Shown here: positions 1 to 8,652 of the stretch, one piece after another
Layout: each line of letters starts with the position of its first letter
Position numbering within the stretch: the first letter of the stretch is position 1
DNA from: WHSW01 sp963828755
GTDB lineage: Bacteria; Actinomycetota; Thermoleophilia; Solirubrobacterales; 70-9
NCBI GenBank assembly: GCA_963828755.1
Contig: CAWHFY010000014.1
Coordinates: 62,001-126,000 of the forward strand
DNA length: 64,000 bases
Direction: 5' to 3'
The notes under the pieces: generated by a model
Told to the model about the DNA's origin: nothing
Seen by the model: the letters and a program-made list of their open reading frames with translations, nothing else
The model's database searches: none
Position numbers and translations under genes: made by a program

Positions 1-321
1 CGTGCCCGCGAGATCGAGGCGACCCTGGCGCTCGGCGCGACCGCGACCGTCGCGGCGTCCCCGAGCCTGCGGCGCAGCCTCCGCTCGGGGACGATCGCGC
101 TGATCGACTCGACCAAGACCACTGGGCTGATCTTCTTCCCCGGCACGATGGTCGGGATGCTGCTCGCCGGCGCCGAGCCGACCGACGCGGTCCGCCTGCA
201 GCTGATCCTGCTCTGGGTCCTGCTCGGCAGCGTCGCGCTCTCGGCTCTCATCGCGACGACCCTGGCCTATCGCAACTTCTTCACCCCGGCCCAGCAGTTG
301 CGCGAGCCGCCGGAGCCTTAG
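1..321 (+). CDS. UPF0014/FetB-type ABC permease, C-terminal part
   Basis: This is the last 106 residues of an integral membrane protein whose start lies outside the window. The visible part has the hydrophilic stretch SLRSGTIALIDSTKTTG followed by two hydrophobic segments (about residues 43-60 and 72-92 of the fragment), which is how the UPF0014/FetB family ends. In E. coli, FetB works with the ATPase FetA in iron export. The substrate here is inferred from the family only, and no ATPase gene is visible. The gene is convergent with the HNH gene, three bases away. Confidence 0.8.
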   Translation, partial: RAREIEATLALGATATVAASPSLRRSLRSGTIALIDSTKTTGLIFFPGTMVGMLLAGAEPTDAVRLQLILLWVLLGSVALSALIATTLAYRNFFTPAQQLREPPEP

Positions 322-324
322 CCC

Positions 325-1749
325 TCAGGTCATTCCTGCGGTCGCAAGGACGGCACCGGCGCACGAGCGCAGATCCATCGGTTCGCCGCTGCCGGCGAGC
401 AGCGGACCCGCGCGGCGGCGGCCGCCCTCGCGGCGCGGGCCCGGCGCGGCTCGAGGAGACGCCGGGAGCTCGACCCCGTCGGGCCGCGTGAACCGCAGCC
501 TGCGATCGGCGCTGCGCGCGACCGCGTAGCCGCCCTCGTGCACGAGTCGGTGGTGGTGGCGGCATAGCAGGATGAGGTTGTCGAGGCTGGTCTCGCCGCC
601 CTGAGCCCAATGGACGAGGTGGTGGGCGTCGACGAACCGGTGACGCTCGCACCCCGGGAACTGACAGCGCCCGTCGCGCACCGCCAGCGCCCGGCGAATC
701 GCCGGCGGGATCGACCGAGTCCGACGGCCGACGTCCACGGTTCGGCCGCCATCCCGTAGCGCCGCGACCAGCGAGCAATCGCAGGCGAGGCGCCTCGCGG
801 TCTCGGCCGCGATCCCCGGGCCGTCGGCGACCGAGCAGGCGCCGGCGCCGGTCACGCTCGGCCCGGGAGAGTCGGTCGCCAGCGTCGCGGCGTCGACGTG
901 GACGATCACCTGGTTGCGCTCGCCCCCGGCGAGCCCGGTCGGCGGCCGGGCGAGCGCGTGCTCGGCGATCGCGGTCAGCGACTCGGCGTTGGTCGGCGTG
1001 CGCGACGGCGCCACGGTGATCTCGGCAGGCGGTTCCGCGGAACCGCTCGGCTCGAAGGCAGCAAGCGGTCCCGCGGAACCGCCCGCCGATGAGCCGATTT
1101 CCGCGCCCTCATCGGGGCGGCGCTGTGCCAGCGCCTCGCGCGCCGCGTCGAGCGCGCGCAGGAGCAACGCCCCGTCGTCGGCCGGCAGCTTTGCGTGCAG
1201 GTGCAGGCAGCCATCGTCGTCGTCCCAGTGCCAGCGGACGAAGCTCTCGCGCGCCTGGGCAGCGGCCTCGGCCCTCTCCACCCGCCGGGCGGCGCGGACC
1301 ATGCGCTCGAGCTGGGCGGCCGTCGCGTGGCGGGCGAGCTCGAGCAAGTCGGCCTCGGCCTCCGCGTCGGCGACCCGGGTCAGCGCCCGGACCTTCGAGT
1401 AGCTCAGCCGCCCGGCCTCGAACTCGGCTCGCATCAGCGGCAGCTCAGGGAGCGCCCGCGCGACGCGGACCTGCTCGCGCGCCGAGCGCGGGTTCAGCGC
1501 GCAGCGCCAAGCGATCCACTCCGAGGTCGAGCGACAGCCGGTGTCACGCCAGCCGCAGCGACGGTCGAACTCGCCGACGAGCGCGAGCCAGCGTGCCGAG
1601 TCGGCGTTGAGGCGAGCCGCGAGCGCTTCGATCTCCCGTTCGATCAGCTCCAGCGGGAGGTCGGCGAGCGACGCCGGCCGCGCGCCGCCAGCGGGAATGG
1701 AGGGTGTCTCGGCTTCCGCGATCAGCACGAACACATGTTCGCACACCAT
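325..1749 (-). CDS. DUF222 / HNH endonuclease domain protein (13E12-type)
   Basis: A 474-residue protein with a long helical DUF222 region (about residues 25-330) and a C-terminal HNH domain. The HNH core is visible as CQFPGC, then DAHHLVHWAQGG, then a loop ending LLCRHHHRLVHEGG, so the metal-binding Cys and His residues are present. Such proteins are numerous in actinobacteria (13E12 repeat family) and usually have no known role; some act with mobile DNA. The ATG at 1749 gives a sensible N terminus. A repeat-poor, low-complexity Pro/Arg tail follows the HNH domain. No mobile element borders are visible around it. Confidence 0.88.
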   Translation of the reverse strand: MVCEHVFVLIAEAETPSIPAGGARPASLADLPLELIEREIEALAARLNADSARWLALVGEFDRRCGWRDTGCRSTSEWIAWRCALNPRSAREQVRVARALPELPLMRAEFEAGRLSYSKVRALTRVADAEAEADLLELARHATAAQLERMVRAARRVERAEAAAQARESFVRWHWDDDDGCLHLHAKLPADDGALLLRALDAAREALAQRRPDEGAEIGSSAGGSAGPLAAFEPSGSAEPPAEITVAPSRTPTNAESLTAIAEHALARPPTGLAGGERNQVIVHVDAATLATDSPGPSVTGAGACSVADGPGIAAETARRLACDCSLVAALRDGGRTVDVGRRTRSIPPAIRRALAVRDGRCQFPGCERHRFVDAHHLVHWAQGGETSLDNLILLCRHHHRLVHEGGYAVARSADRRLRFTRPDGVELPASPRAAPGPRREGGRRRAGPLLAGSGEPMDLRSCAGAVLATAGMT

Positions 1750-1790
1750 CCGGACGGAAACATACACCGAGCGCGCCTGCGCCGGCCCGC

Positions 1791-2910
1791 TCAGCGCTCC
1801 GGCAGGATCCAGCCCGAGACGCTCGGGAACGGCGCCGGGCCGGCGCCCCCGGGTTCGAACTGCTCGGAGATGCGGTCGAAGGCGATCACCCGGCGCGGGT
1901 GCGCGGTGTCGATGAACAGCCACTGATCGGCGGCGGGCCAGCCGACCAGCAGCCAGCGCCCGTCGGGAGACCAGGTCGGCCCGGTGAGCCGGCCGCGGGC
2001 GGAGAAGAGGACCGAGCCCCCGCCGCCGCGGTCGGTGACCAGCAGCCGGTCGCTCGCGCCCACGTGCTCGAGCCGCGCAACGCGCTCGCCGTCGGGCGAT
2101 AGGGCCCGGTCCTCGACCCCGCCCGCGGTCGCGACGGGAAGCCGCCGGCGATCCGCGCGGCGGGTCGGGACCCGGGACGCCGCTGTCGACGTTGACGCTG
2201 CGGATCTCGCCGTCGCCGGTCAAGTAGATGAGCACGAAGCCGTTGGCGGCCGGCGGGCCCAGCTTCGAGTAGCCGATCGGCCGCCAGGCCGGCGCCACCG
2301 GAGCGACGTCGCGGGCGATCAGCCGATCGGTCGCCGGATTGCCGTCACCGGCGATCACGCGCAGGTCGTCGCCGCTGCGGTAGGCGATCCGCGTGTCCGC
2401 GGCGTCGCCCGCCCAGCGCGGGTCGCGGACCACCCCGGGCGCCGGGAAGGTCCAGCGGGGGTCGCCCGCGGTGTCGACCGCGGCCAGCTCGCGGCCCTGG
2501 GCGACCGCGACGTAGAGGCCGTGCGGGGACCAGCTCGCCTGGTCGTAATCACCGAGCAACCGCTTGGAGCCGTCCTCGCGGACGATCCACGCGCCCTGGC
2601 CGGAGTCGACCAGAAGCTCGCCGGTCGCCGGCAACGAGCGCAGCTGAGGCTTCGCATCGGGCTCACCGAGCCCGAAGACGTCCTCGATCGCGTCGCCCAC
2701 CTTGGCACCGGCCGGGCTGAGCCCGATCGCGAGCAGCACCGCGCCGACGGCGCCGGCCAACGCGAACCGGCGACCCGCGGTCGGCCGCTTCGCCGGCGTC
2801 CGCTCCGCGTAGGCGGCGCGGACCAGCTCCCAGGCGCGGTCCTCGGCGTCGCGCTCACCGGGCACGCGGACCTTGCCGAGGGCGCGGGCCAGCTCCCGGT
2901 CGCGGCTCAC
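1791..2910 (-). CDS. anti-sigma-like membrane protein with PD40/TolB-type repeats (frameshifted)
   Basis: The N terminus (about residues 1-60) is charged and cytoplasmic-looking. One hydrophobic segment follows (FALAGAVGAVLLAIGLSPAG), then a propeller-like region with repeats such as ASWSPHGLYVAVAQGRELA and, near the end, TWSPDGRWLLVGW. The GTG start overlaps the stop of the sigma-factor gene (GTGA), which implies translational coupling and supports an anti-sigma or sigma-regulating role. The frame changes between about 2105 and 2190; removing one base gives 372 residues. The role is inferred from position and topology, since no classical zinc anti-sigma motif is seen. Confidence 0.7.
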
Positions 2911-3488
2911 GTTTCCTCCTCGTCGTCGAGGTGGGGGCGCAACCGGTCGAGGCCGCGACGCAGCCGCGAGTTGACGGTCCCGCGAGGCAGCTCGAGGATC
3001 GAGGCGATTTCGCCGGGCGAGTACTCGAGCACGTAGCGCAGCACGACCACCGCGCGGTGCTCGGGCCCGAGGTCGCCCAGGGCCGCCCGCAACCGGTCCG
3101 AGATCCCGTCCGGCTCGGGGGCGACGCCCTCGGCGCCGGTCGAGAGCGCGCTCTCGGCGCGGAGCGCCCGCGCCCGGGCGAAGTCGATCGAGCGGTTGAC
3201 CGTGATCCGATGAAGCCAGGGTCCGAACGGGCGTCGGCGGTCGAACCGGTCGAGCGCGCGAATCGCCGCCAGGAACGATTCCTGGGCGATGTCCTCGGCG
3301 GCCACCGGGTCGCCGATCACCAGGTATGCGGCGCGATGAGCACGTCGCCAATGGCGGCGAAACAACTCCTCGAGCGCGTCGGTCGAGCCGCGCTGAGCGT
3401 CGCGGACCAGGGCGCCCTCGCCGCGGCGGTCCTGGGACCGGGATTGCGGCAGCGGCGCAACGCGCTCGGGGGCCGGCTCGGCGCTCAT
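2907..3488 (-). CDS. ECF RNA polymerase sigma factor (sigma-70 family)
   Basis: A 193-residue ECF sigma factor that directs RNA polymerase to a dedicated set of promoters. Region 2 is visible at about residues 42-110, with EDIAQESFLAAIRALDRFD and FGPWLHRITVNRSIDFAR. Region 4 is at about 140-185, with YSPGEIASILELPRGTVNSR as the helix-turn-helix. The ATG at 3488 leaves a short, plausible leader before region 2. It overlaps the downstream propeller protein by four bases, the usual arrangement of sigma and anti-sigma pairs. No extra C-terminal domain is present. The signal it responds to cannot be read from the sequence. Confidence 0.92.
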   Translation of the reverse strand: MSAEPAPERVAPLPQSRSQDRRGEGALVRDAQRGSTDALEELFRRHWRRAHRAAYLVIGDPVAAEDIAQESFLAAIRALDRFDRRRPFGPWLHRITVNRSIDFARARALRAESALSTGAEGVAPEPDGISDRLRAALGDLGPEHRAVVVLRYVLEYSPGEIASILELPRGTVNSRLRRGLDRLRPHLDDEEET

Positions 3489-3567
3489 CGGCAGCAGCGA
3501 TTGTCCCGCCTCTCGGGCCCGCCAGCCAAATCGCAACGCGCAGGCGGCGGTCATCTGCCGGCGCCGC

Positions 3568-4602
3568 TCAGCGAGCCGGCTCCCGGTCGGCCTCGCGTCG
3601 CTCGTCGGTCTCGGATCGCACCAAACGCTCGAGCGCATCCTCGTCTACGTCGGCCGCGGACCGGCGGCGCCAGAGCGCCAGGCCGAGCATCGCGACCAGG
3701 GCGGCCCCTCCGCCGATCGCGGCCCAGCCGATCCAGCCGCCTTCGCCGGGATCCGTGACCTCGTCCGGCCGCGCGGGTGACGGCGGCTCGCTGACCGAGA
3801 ACGTTCGCGTATCGACGATCGCCTTCGGCGTCCCCTGATCCAGCACGGTCAGCGTCCCGGAAGCGCCTTCGAGGTTGAGCCCGAGCCCGTAGAAATCGCG
3901 GACGCGGACGTCGTCGAGGTCGACGCAGACCGCGGTCGCACCCTGCGTGTCGAGAGCGTGAATGAACGTCTCCTCGCCGCCCGCGTAGAGGGTGTAGGCC
4001 CAGCGCCCGTTGGGGCTGACCATCCGCGCCATCGGGAAGCCCGCCATCCGCTCGTCGGGCTCCTCGGGATCGACAACTGGATCGCTGAGCAGCCTGCCGC
4101 GGTCGACGTCGTACGCGCGGACCTCGTAGTCGAGCGGATCCCGCCGGTCCTGGTAGTGGATGAGGTAGAGGCGGTCGCCCCGCGGCGAGATCGCGTCGAA
4201 GCTGAAGTCGCCGTCCAGGTGGACCCTGTCCGTGGGCCGTAGGGTCGCCGTGTCGAGGATCGCGAGGTCCGTCGTCTCGCGCGGGAAGCCCTGGCGCGGC
4301 CGGATCAACGCCAACGTACGCCCGTCCGCCGAAAGCCCGCTCGCGGTCCCGTCGTAGGCGACCAAGGGAACGCTGAGCTCGCCTGGGATCGTCCGCGACC
4401 GGGCGATCTGACCGCCGTTCGCCGTGATCTTCAGCACGGTTGTCTGGTCGCCGCCGTTCGATACGGCCGCGTAGCGATAAAAGCCGTCCAGGTCGCCCAC
4501 CGAGGCGTCGTCGGCGCCGTCAACGGGTAGCGGGAGTCCGTCGGCGGCCGCCGATGGAGCGGCGATCGCCAGGGCAATCAGAGATGTCGCAAGAGCCTTC
4601 AT
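3568..4602 (-). CDS. secreted/membrane-anchored beta-propeller-like protein
   Basis: A 344-residue protein of unknown function. Residues 1-20 form a signal peptide (MKALATSLIALAIAAPSAAA). The middle contains repeating stretches such as GLSADGRTLALIRPRQG, DAISPRGDRLYLIHYQDR and MVSPNGRWAYTLYAGG that look like propeller blades. A hydrophobic segment (about residues 284-303) and a basic, then acidic, tail anchor it in the membrane, leaving the propeller outside. It is divergent from the MFS exporter, with 61 bases between the start codons. Its proximity to the sigma gene suggests, but does not prove, envelope sensing. Confidence 0.7.
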   Translation of the reverse strand: MKALATSLIALAIAAPSAAADGLPLPVDGADDASVGDLDGFYRYAAVSNGGDQTTVLKITANGGQIARSRTIPGELSVPLVAYDGTASGLSADGRTLALIRPRQGFPRETTDLAILDTATLRPTDRVHLDGDFSFDAISPRGDRLYLIHYQDRRDPLDYEVRAYDVDRGRLLSDPVVDPEEPDERMAGFPMARMVSPNGRWAYTLYAGGEETFIHALDTQGATAVCVDLDDVRVRDFYGLGLNLEGASGTLTVLDQGTPKAIVDTRTFSVSEPPSPARPDEVTDPGEGGWIGWAAIGGGAALVAMLGLALWRRRSAADVDEDALERLVRSETDERREADREPAR

Positions 4603-4663
4603 GGACTCGATACGAGCGGCGACCCGCCAGAGGTCCATCGGGACCCCTGCGACACTGCGACCC

Positions 4664-6277
4664 GTGACCCGGAAGGAGAAGCTGACGCTGATCGCGACGA
4701 TCCTCGGGTCGACGATCGTGTTCCTCGACTCGACCGTGGTCAACGTCGCGTTGCCGACCATCCAGGAGGACCTCGACACAGGACTCGCCGGCCAGCAGTG
4801 GGTGGTCGAGGCCTACATGCTCAGCCTGGTCTCCCTGCTGCTCGTCGGCGGCTCGCTCGGCGACCTCTACGGGCGCCGGCGGCTGTTCGTCATCGGCCTC
4901 TGCGGCTTCGCGGTGACCTCGGTCCTCTGCGCGATTGCGCCCAGCGACGAAGCGCTGGTGGCGGCGCGGGCGCTTCAGGGCATCGCCGGCGCCCTGCTGG
5001 TTCCCGGCTCGCTGGCGATCCTCGCCGCGACCTTCGAGGGCGAGGCGCGCGGTCGGGCGGTCGGGCTGTGGACCGCCTGGGCGGGGATCTCGACCCTGAT
5101 CGGACCGGCCGGGGGCGGCTTGCTGGTCGAGCTCAGCTGGCGCTGGATCTTCTGGATCAACCTGCCGTTGATCGCGGTGACGATCTGGCTCGCGCTGCGG
5201 ACGATCGACGAGAGCTCGGATCCCGAGGCGGTGCACGGGATCGACGGGGTGGGGATCGGGCTCTCCGCGCTCGGCCTCGCCGGCCCGGTGTTCGCGCTGA
5301 TCGAGCAGCCGACCTACGGCTTCTCCGACCCGATCGTCTGGGTCCCGCTCGTCGGCGGGATCGCGTGCTTCGGCGCCTTCGTCTGGTGGCAGACCCGCGC
5401 CCGCGCCCCGATCCTGCCGCTGGAGCTGTTTCGCTCGCACAACTTCGCGACCGTGAACATGGCCACCCTGGCCGTGTACGCGGCGCTCGGCGGGGCCTTC
5501 TTCTTCATCACCCTGTTCCTGCAGCAGGTCGCCGGCTACAGCGCCTTCCAGGCGGGCGCCGCGACCACCCCGGTGACCGTGCTGATGTTCCTGCTCTCGG
5601 GCCGCTTCGGGGCGCTCGCGTCGCGGATCGGGCCACGGTTGCCGATGGGGATCGGACCGCTGATCGGCGCCGTCGGCCTCGCGCTCCTGACCCGGCTGAG
5701 CGCCGACCCCAACTATCTGACCGACGTGCTGCCGTCGCTCGTGCTGTTCGGCCTCGGCCTCTCGATGACCGTCGCGCCGCTGACCACGACGGTCCTCGAC
5801 GCCGTCGAGGAGCGCCACGTCGGCGTCGCCTCCGGCGTCAACAACGCGGTCGCAAGGGTCGCCCAGGTACTGGCGATCGCCGTCCTCGGCGCCGTGGTCT
5901 CGGCCCAGTTCAGCGCCGCTCTCGACGACCGCACCGCGGGGCAGCCGATCGGGACCGAGGCGCAGGCGGCGATCGACGGCGCCAAGGAGCAGCCGCTGTC
6001 CGGCGGAGATACGTCGGACGTGCCCGGGGGCGAGGCGCAGTCGCTCGATCAGGAGATCACCTCGTCGTCGGAGTCGGCGTTCCATCTGGGCATGTGGCTC
6101 GCCGCGGCGCTGATGGCGCTCGGCGGCGCGATCGCCCTGCTCGGCGTCCGCAACCCGGACCGCGACGCCCCCGCCGTCGCGCCCTATCGCGGGCCCGGAT
6201 CGGCGGCGACCGCGGGCGAGTGCGGCCGCGGCCCGGCGCCGGATCGCGAACCCAAGCCCAGCCCCGCGCCGGTCTGA
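4664..6277 (+). CDS. MFS multidrug exporter, DHA2 (EmrB/QacA) family
   Basis: A 537-residue proton-driven exporter with about 14 hydrophobic helices. Family signatures include FLDSTVVNVALPTIQEDL in helix 1, GSLGDLYGRRRLFVIG in the helix 2-3 loop (motif A), and GPAGGGLLVELSWRWIFWIN (motif C region and helix 5 entry). The C-terminal 40 residues are a polar, Pro/Ala-rich tail. I chose the GTG at 4664 because the protein then starts VTRKEKLTLIATILGSTIV; the upstream ATG at 4601 would overlap the divergent gene's start. The substrate is unknown. No transcription regulator gene lies next to it. Confidence 0.9.
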   Translation: MTRKEKLTLIATILGSTIVFLDSTVVNVALPTIQEDLDTGLAGQQWVVEAYMLSLVSLLLVGGSLGDLYGRRRLFVIGLCGFAVTSVLCAIAPSDEALVAARALQGIAGALLVPGSLAILAATFEGEARGRAVGLWTAWAGISTLIGPAGGGLLVELSWRWIFWINLPLIAVTIWLALRTIDESSDPEAVHGIDGVGIGLSALGLAGPVFALIEQPTYGFSDPIVWVPLVGGIACFGAFVWWQTRARAPILPLELFRSHNFATVNMATLAVYAALGGAFFFITLFLQQVAGYSAFQAGAATTPVTVLMFLLSGRFGALASRIGPRLPMGIGPLIGAVGLALLTRLSADPNYLTDVLPSLVLFGLGLSMTVAPLTTTVLDAVEERHVGVASGVNNAVARVAQVLAIAVLGAVVSAQFSAALDDRTAGQPIGTEAQAAIDGAKEQPLSGGDTSDVPGGEAQSLDQEITSSSESAFHLGMWLAAALMALGGAIALLGVRNPDRDAPAVAPYRGPGSAATAGECGRGPAPDREPKPSPAPV

Positions 6278-6280
6278 GGC

Positions 6281-6286
6281 TAGATT
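6281..6286 (+). promoter_or_regulatory. -10-like TAGATT before trpS
   Basis: TAGATT ends 8 bases before the GTG start, with no Shine-Dalgarno between. This predicts a leaderless or nearly leaderless trpS mRNA. Confidence 0.5.
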
Positions 6287-6294
6287 CCCCGCGC

Positions 6295-7320
6295 GTGAGG
6301 ATCTTCAGCGGCATCCAGCCGACCGGGCGCAAGCACCTCGGCAACTACATCGGGGCGATCAGCCGCTACGTGGAGGGGCAGGAGCGGGCCGAGCGCGAGG
6401 GTGGCGAGTCGATCTTCTGCATCGTCGACCTGCACGCGATCTCGGTCGCCTACGACCCGGCCGAGCTGCGCGAGCGCCTCCACGACACGACCGCGATCCT
6501 GCTCGCCGCCGGGCTCGACCCCGAGCGTTGCACGCTGTTCCGCCAGTCCGACGTGCGCGAGCACACCGAGCTCACGTGGCTGCTGTCCGCGGTCACTGCG
6601 CATGGCGACCTGAACCGGATGACTCAGTTCAAGGAGAAGTCGGCGAAGCAGCGCGAGCTGGTCTCCGCGGCGCTCTTCCTCTATCCGGTCCTGCAGGCCG
6701 CCGACGTGCTCGCCTACAAGGCCGACGAGGTCCCGGTCGGTGACGACCAGCGCCAGCACATCGAGCTGATGCGCGAGATCGCGCGCCGGTTCAACGAGCG
6801 CTTCGCGCCCGACCGGCCGATCCTCGTCGAGCCGGAGCACCGCATTCCCGAGGTCGGCGGGCGGGTGATGGACCTGCAGGAGCCGACGGCGAAGATGTCG
6901 ACCACCGGCGGCACCGAGCAGGGCACGGTGTTGGTGCTCGACGATGAGAAGGCGCTGCGCAAGAAGGTGATGAGCGCGGTCACCGACTCCGGCTCCGAGG
7001 TGCGGGCCGCCGCCGACAAGCCCGGGATCTCGAACCTGATCGAGATCCTCGCGGTCGTTCGCGGGATCGAGCCGGCCGCGGTCGAGGCCGAGTTCGCGGG
7101 CTCGGGTTACGGCGACTTCAAGCGGGCGGTGGCCGACGCCGTGGTCGAGTACCTCGCGCCGGTGCGCGAGCGCTACGTCGACCTGCGCGCCGATGAGGCA
7201 GGGCTCGAGCGGGTGCTCGAGGCCGGCGCCGAGAAGGCCCGTGCGGTCTCCCGGCCGACGGTGGCCGAGGTTCGCGACGCGATGGGGATCGGTCCGGGGT
7301 TGAACCTAGGCTCTAGTTGA
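6295..7320 (+). CDS. trpS: tryptophan--tRNA ligase
   Basis: A 341-residue class I aminoacyl-tRNA synthetase that charges tRNA-Trp. The HIGH-type motif appears as PTGRKHLGNYIGA near residue 11, and the KMSKS loop as TAKMSTT near residue 198. DLHAISV and GDDQRQHIELMREIARRFN are typical TrpRS stretches. The GTG at 6295 starts the protein right at VRIFSGIQPTG, matching the usual N terminus. The stop codon overlaps the ATG of the scpAB gene (TGATG), so the two are translationally coupled. Length is normal for the family. Confidence 0.96.
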   Translation: MRIFSGIQPTGRKHLGNYIGAISRYVEGQERAEREGGESIFCIVDLHAISVAYDPAELRERLHDTTAILLAAGLDPERCTLFRQSDVREHTELTWLLSAVTAHGDLNRMTQFKEKSAKQRELVSAALFLYPVLQAADVLAYKADEVPVGDDQRQHIELMREIARRFNERFAPDRPILVEPEHRIPEVGGRVMDLQEPTAKMSTTGGTEQGTVLVLDDEKALRKKVMSAVTDSGSEVRAAADKPGISNLIEILAVVRGIEPAAVEAEFAGSGYGDFKRAVADAVVEYLAPVRERYVDLRADEAGLERVLEAGAEKARAVSRPTVAEVRDAMGIGPGLNLGSS

Positions 7321-8636
7321 TGAGAGCCGCGGAGCTCGATCTCGACCTGGAGGTCTTCGCCGGGCCGTTCGATCTGTTGATGACGGTCGTCCTGCGCGAG
7401 GAGGTCGCGCTGGCCGAGGTCGAGCTGGGCGAGATCGTGATCGCCTACCTCGATCACGTCGAGCAGCAGGGCGAGCTCGACCTCGAGGCGGCGACCGAGT
7501 TCCTGGTCCTGATCGCGTCGCTGCTCGAGCTCAAGTCAAGGCTGCTCCTGCCGGCCCCGGAGGAGGAGCTGATCGAGCTGGCGCCCGAGGAGGCGGCCGA
7601 GGAGCTCTTGGCGCGAATGCTCGAGTACCGCCGCTACCGCGACGCCGCCGCCCACCTCGCCGAGCTGTTCGCCGAGGGGCGCCGCTACCACTACCGCTCG
7701 GCGCCACTGCCGCCCGAGCTGCGCCGGGTCGCGCTCGACGCCGCCCGCCCGGCCTACGAGCCCGACCTGCTCGCCGCCTCGATCGGCGACCTGCTGCGCA
7801 CGCCGCCGAAGCCCGACCTCTCCCACATCCGCCCGACCGTCTCGCTCGATCGGCGGCTGCGGGTCCTGCGCGAGCTGCTCGCTCACGACGGCTCGCTCGA
7901 CTTCGACGAGAGCTTCGGGGGCGAGGACAAGCTGACCCAGGCGGTGACGCTGTTCGCGCTGCTCGAACTGCACAAGCAGGGCGAGGCGACGTGGGAGCAG
8001 GACGAGGTGTTCGGTCCAATCCAGATCGCCGCGAGCGGCGAGCGGCGAGCGGCGGAGCGGCGAGATGGCCTCATGAGCTCGCTCGAGCGGGTGGTCGAAT
8101 CGCTGCTCTTCCTGTCGCCGGAGCCGGTGAGCACCCAGGAGCTGGCGGAGGCGTGCGAGGCGACCGAGGCCGAGGTCGACCGGGCGCTCGACCTGCTCGG
8201 CGCCGCGCTCGAGGGCCGCGGCCTGGTCCTGCGCGAGGTCGGGGGCGGGCACACGCTCGCCGCGCACCCCGAGGCCGACGAGGCGGCGCGTCGTTTGCTG
8301 GCGAAGCCGCGAACGCCGCCGCTCACCCAGGCGCAGGCCGAGACCCTGGCGATCATCGCCTACCTGCAGCCGGTCTCGAGGCCGGAGATCGCGCGGATTC
8401 GCGGCGTCGCCTCGGAATCGGCGCTGCACACGCTGACCGAGCGCGGGCTGATCGAGGAGGCGGGGCGGTCGCGCTTCGGCGCGGTCATCCACCGCACGAC
8501 GCCGCTGTTCGAGCGCCTCTTCGGGCTCAGCGGCCTCGACGCGCTGCCGGACCCGGCGAGGTTCGACCCGACCCCCGAGGACGAGACCGAGCTGCGCGAG
8601 CGATTGCTGAAGGCCGGCGAGCAGCGCGCCGAGTAG
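7320..8636 (+). CDS. scpA: ScpA-ScpB fusion protein (SMC complex kleisin and partner)
   Basis: A single 438-residue reading frame. Residues 1-237 are ScpA (kleisin: N-terminal FAGPFDLLMTVVLREEV, C-terminal winged-helix KLTQAVTLFALLELHKQGE). Residues about 252-438 are ScpB (MSSLERVVESLLFLSPEPVS, later LAIIAYLQPVSRPEIARIRG). The linker, residues 238-251, is encoded by a GCGAGCG heptamer tandem. ScpA bridges SMC heads and ScpB dimerises on ScpA in chromosome condensation. The proteins are normally separate genes. Translation may also start at the internal ATG at 8073. The ATG at 7320 overlaps the trpS stop; TTG at 7317 is an alternative. Confidence 0.88.
   Translation: MRAAELDLDLEVFAGPFDLLMTVVLREEVALAEVELGEIVIAYLDHVEQQGELDLEAATEFLVLIASLLELKSRLLLPAPEEELIELAPEEAAEELLARMLEYRRYRDAAAHLAELFAEGRRYHYRSAPLPPELRRVALDAARPAYEPDLLAASIGDLLRTPPKPDLSHIRPTVSLDRRLRVLRELLAHDGSLDFDESFGGEDKLTQAVTLFALLELHKQGEATWEQDEVFGPIQIAASGERRAAERRDGLMSSLERVVESLLFLSPEPVSTQELAEACEATEAEVDRALDLLGAALEGRGLVLREVGGGHTLAAHPEADEAARRLLAKPRTPPLTQAQAETLAIIAYLQPVSRPEIARIRGVASESALHTLTERGLIEEAGRSRFGAVIHRTTPLFERLFGLSGLDALPDPARFDPTPEDETELRERLLKAGEQRAE
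8031..8064 (+). repeat. heptanucleotide tandem GCGAGCG at the scpA/scpB junction
   Basis: Three exact GCGAGCG units (8031-8051) are followed by an 8-base variant (8052-8059) and a partial unit. The tandem sits exactly between the ScpA and ScpB domains and is translated as an Ala/Ser/Gly/Glu/Arg linker. Confidence 0.85.
8073..8636 (+). CDS. scpB: ScpB portion, possible internal start
   Basis: If translated on its own from the ATG at 8073, this gives a 187-residue ScpB, which is the normal length. ScpB has two winged-helix domains; the second contains TLAIIAYLQPVSRPEIARIR and the helix SALHTLTERGLIEE. The reading frame is the same as that of ScpA upstream and no stop intervenes, so the sequence as given encodes a fusion. 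This entry records the alternative that ScpB is also made separately. No clear Shine-Dalgarno precedes 8073. Confidence 0.6.
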   Translation: MSSLERVVESLLFLSPEPVSTQELAEACEATEAEVDRALDLLGAALEGRGLVLREVGGGHTLAAHPEADEAARRLLAKPRTPPLTQAQAETLAIIAYLQPVSRPEIARIRGVASESALHTLTERGLIEEAGRSRFGAVIHRTTPLFERLFGLSGLDALPDPARFDPTPEDETELRERLLKAGEQRAE

Positions 8637-8640
8637 GCGC

Positions 8641-8646
8641 TAGCTT
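8641..8646 (+). promoter_or_regulatory. -10-like TAGCTT before rluB
   Basis: TAGCTT ends 6 bases before the GTG start of rluB, with no ribosome binding site between. Confidence 0.45.
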
Positions 8647-8652
8647 CGCTGC

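Noticed and set aside
325..1749. DUF222/HNH gene as part of a group II intron or phage.
   Set aside because: No reverse transcriptase, intron structure or phage genes are nearby; such genes are common singletons in actinobacteria.
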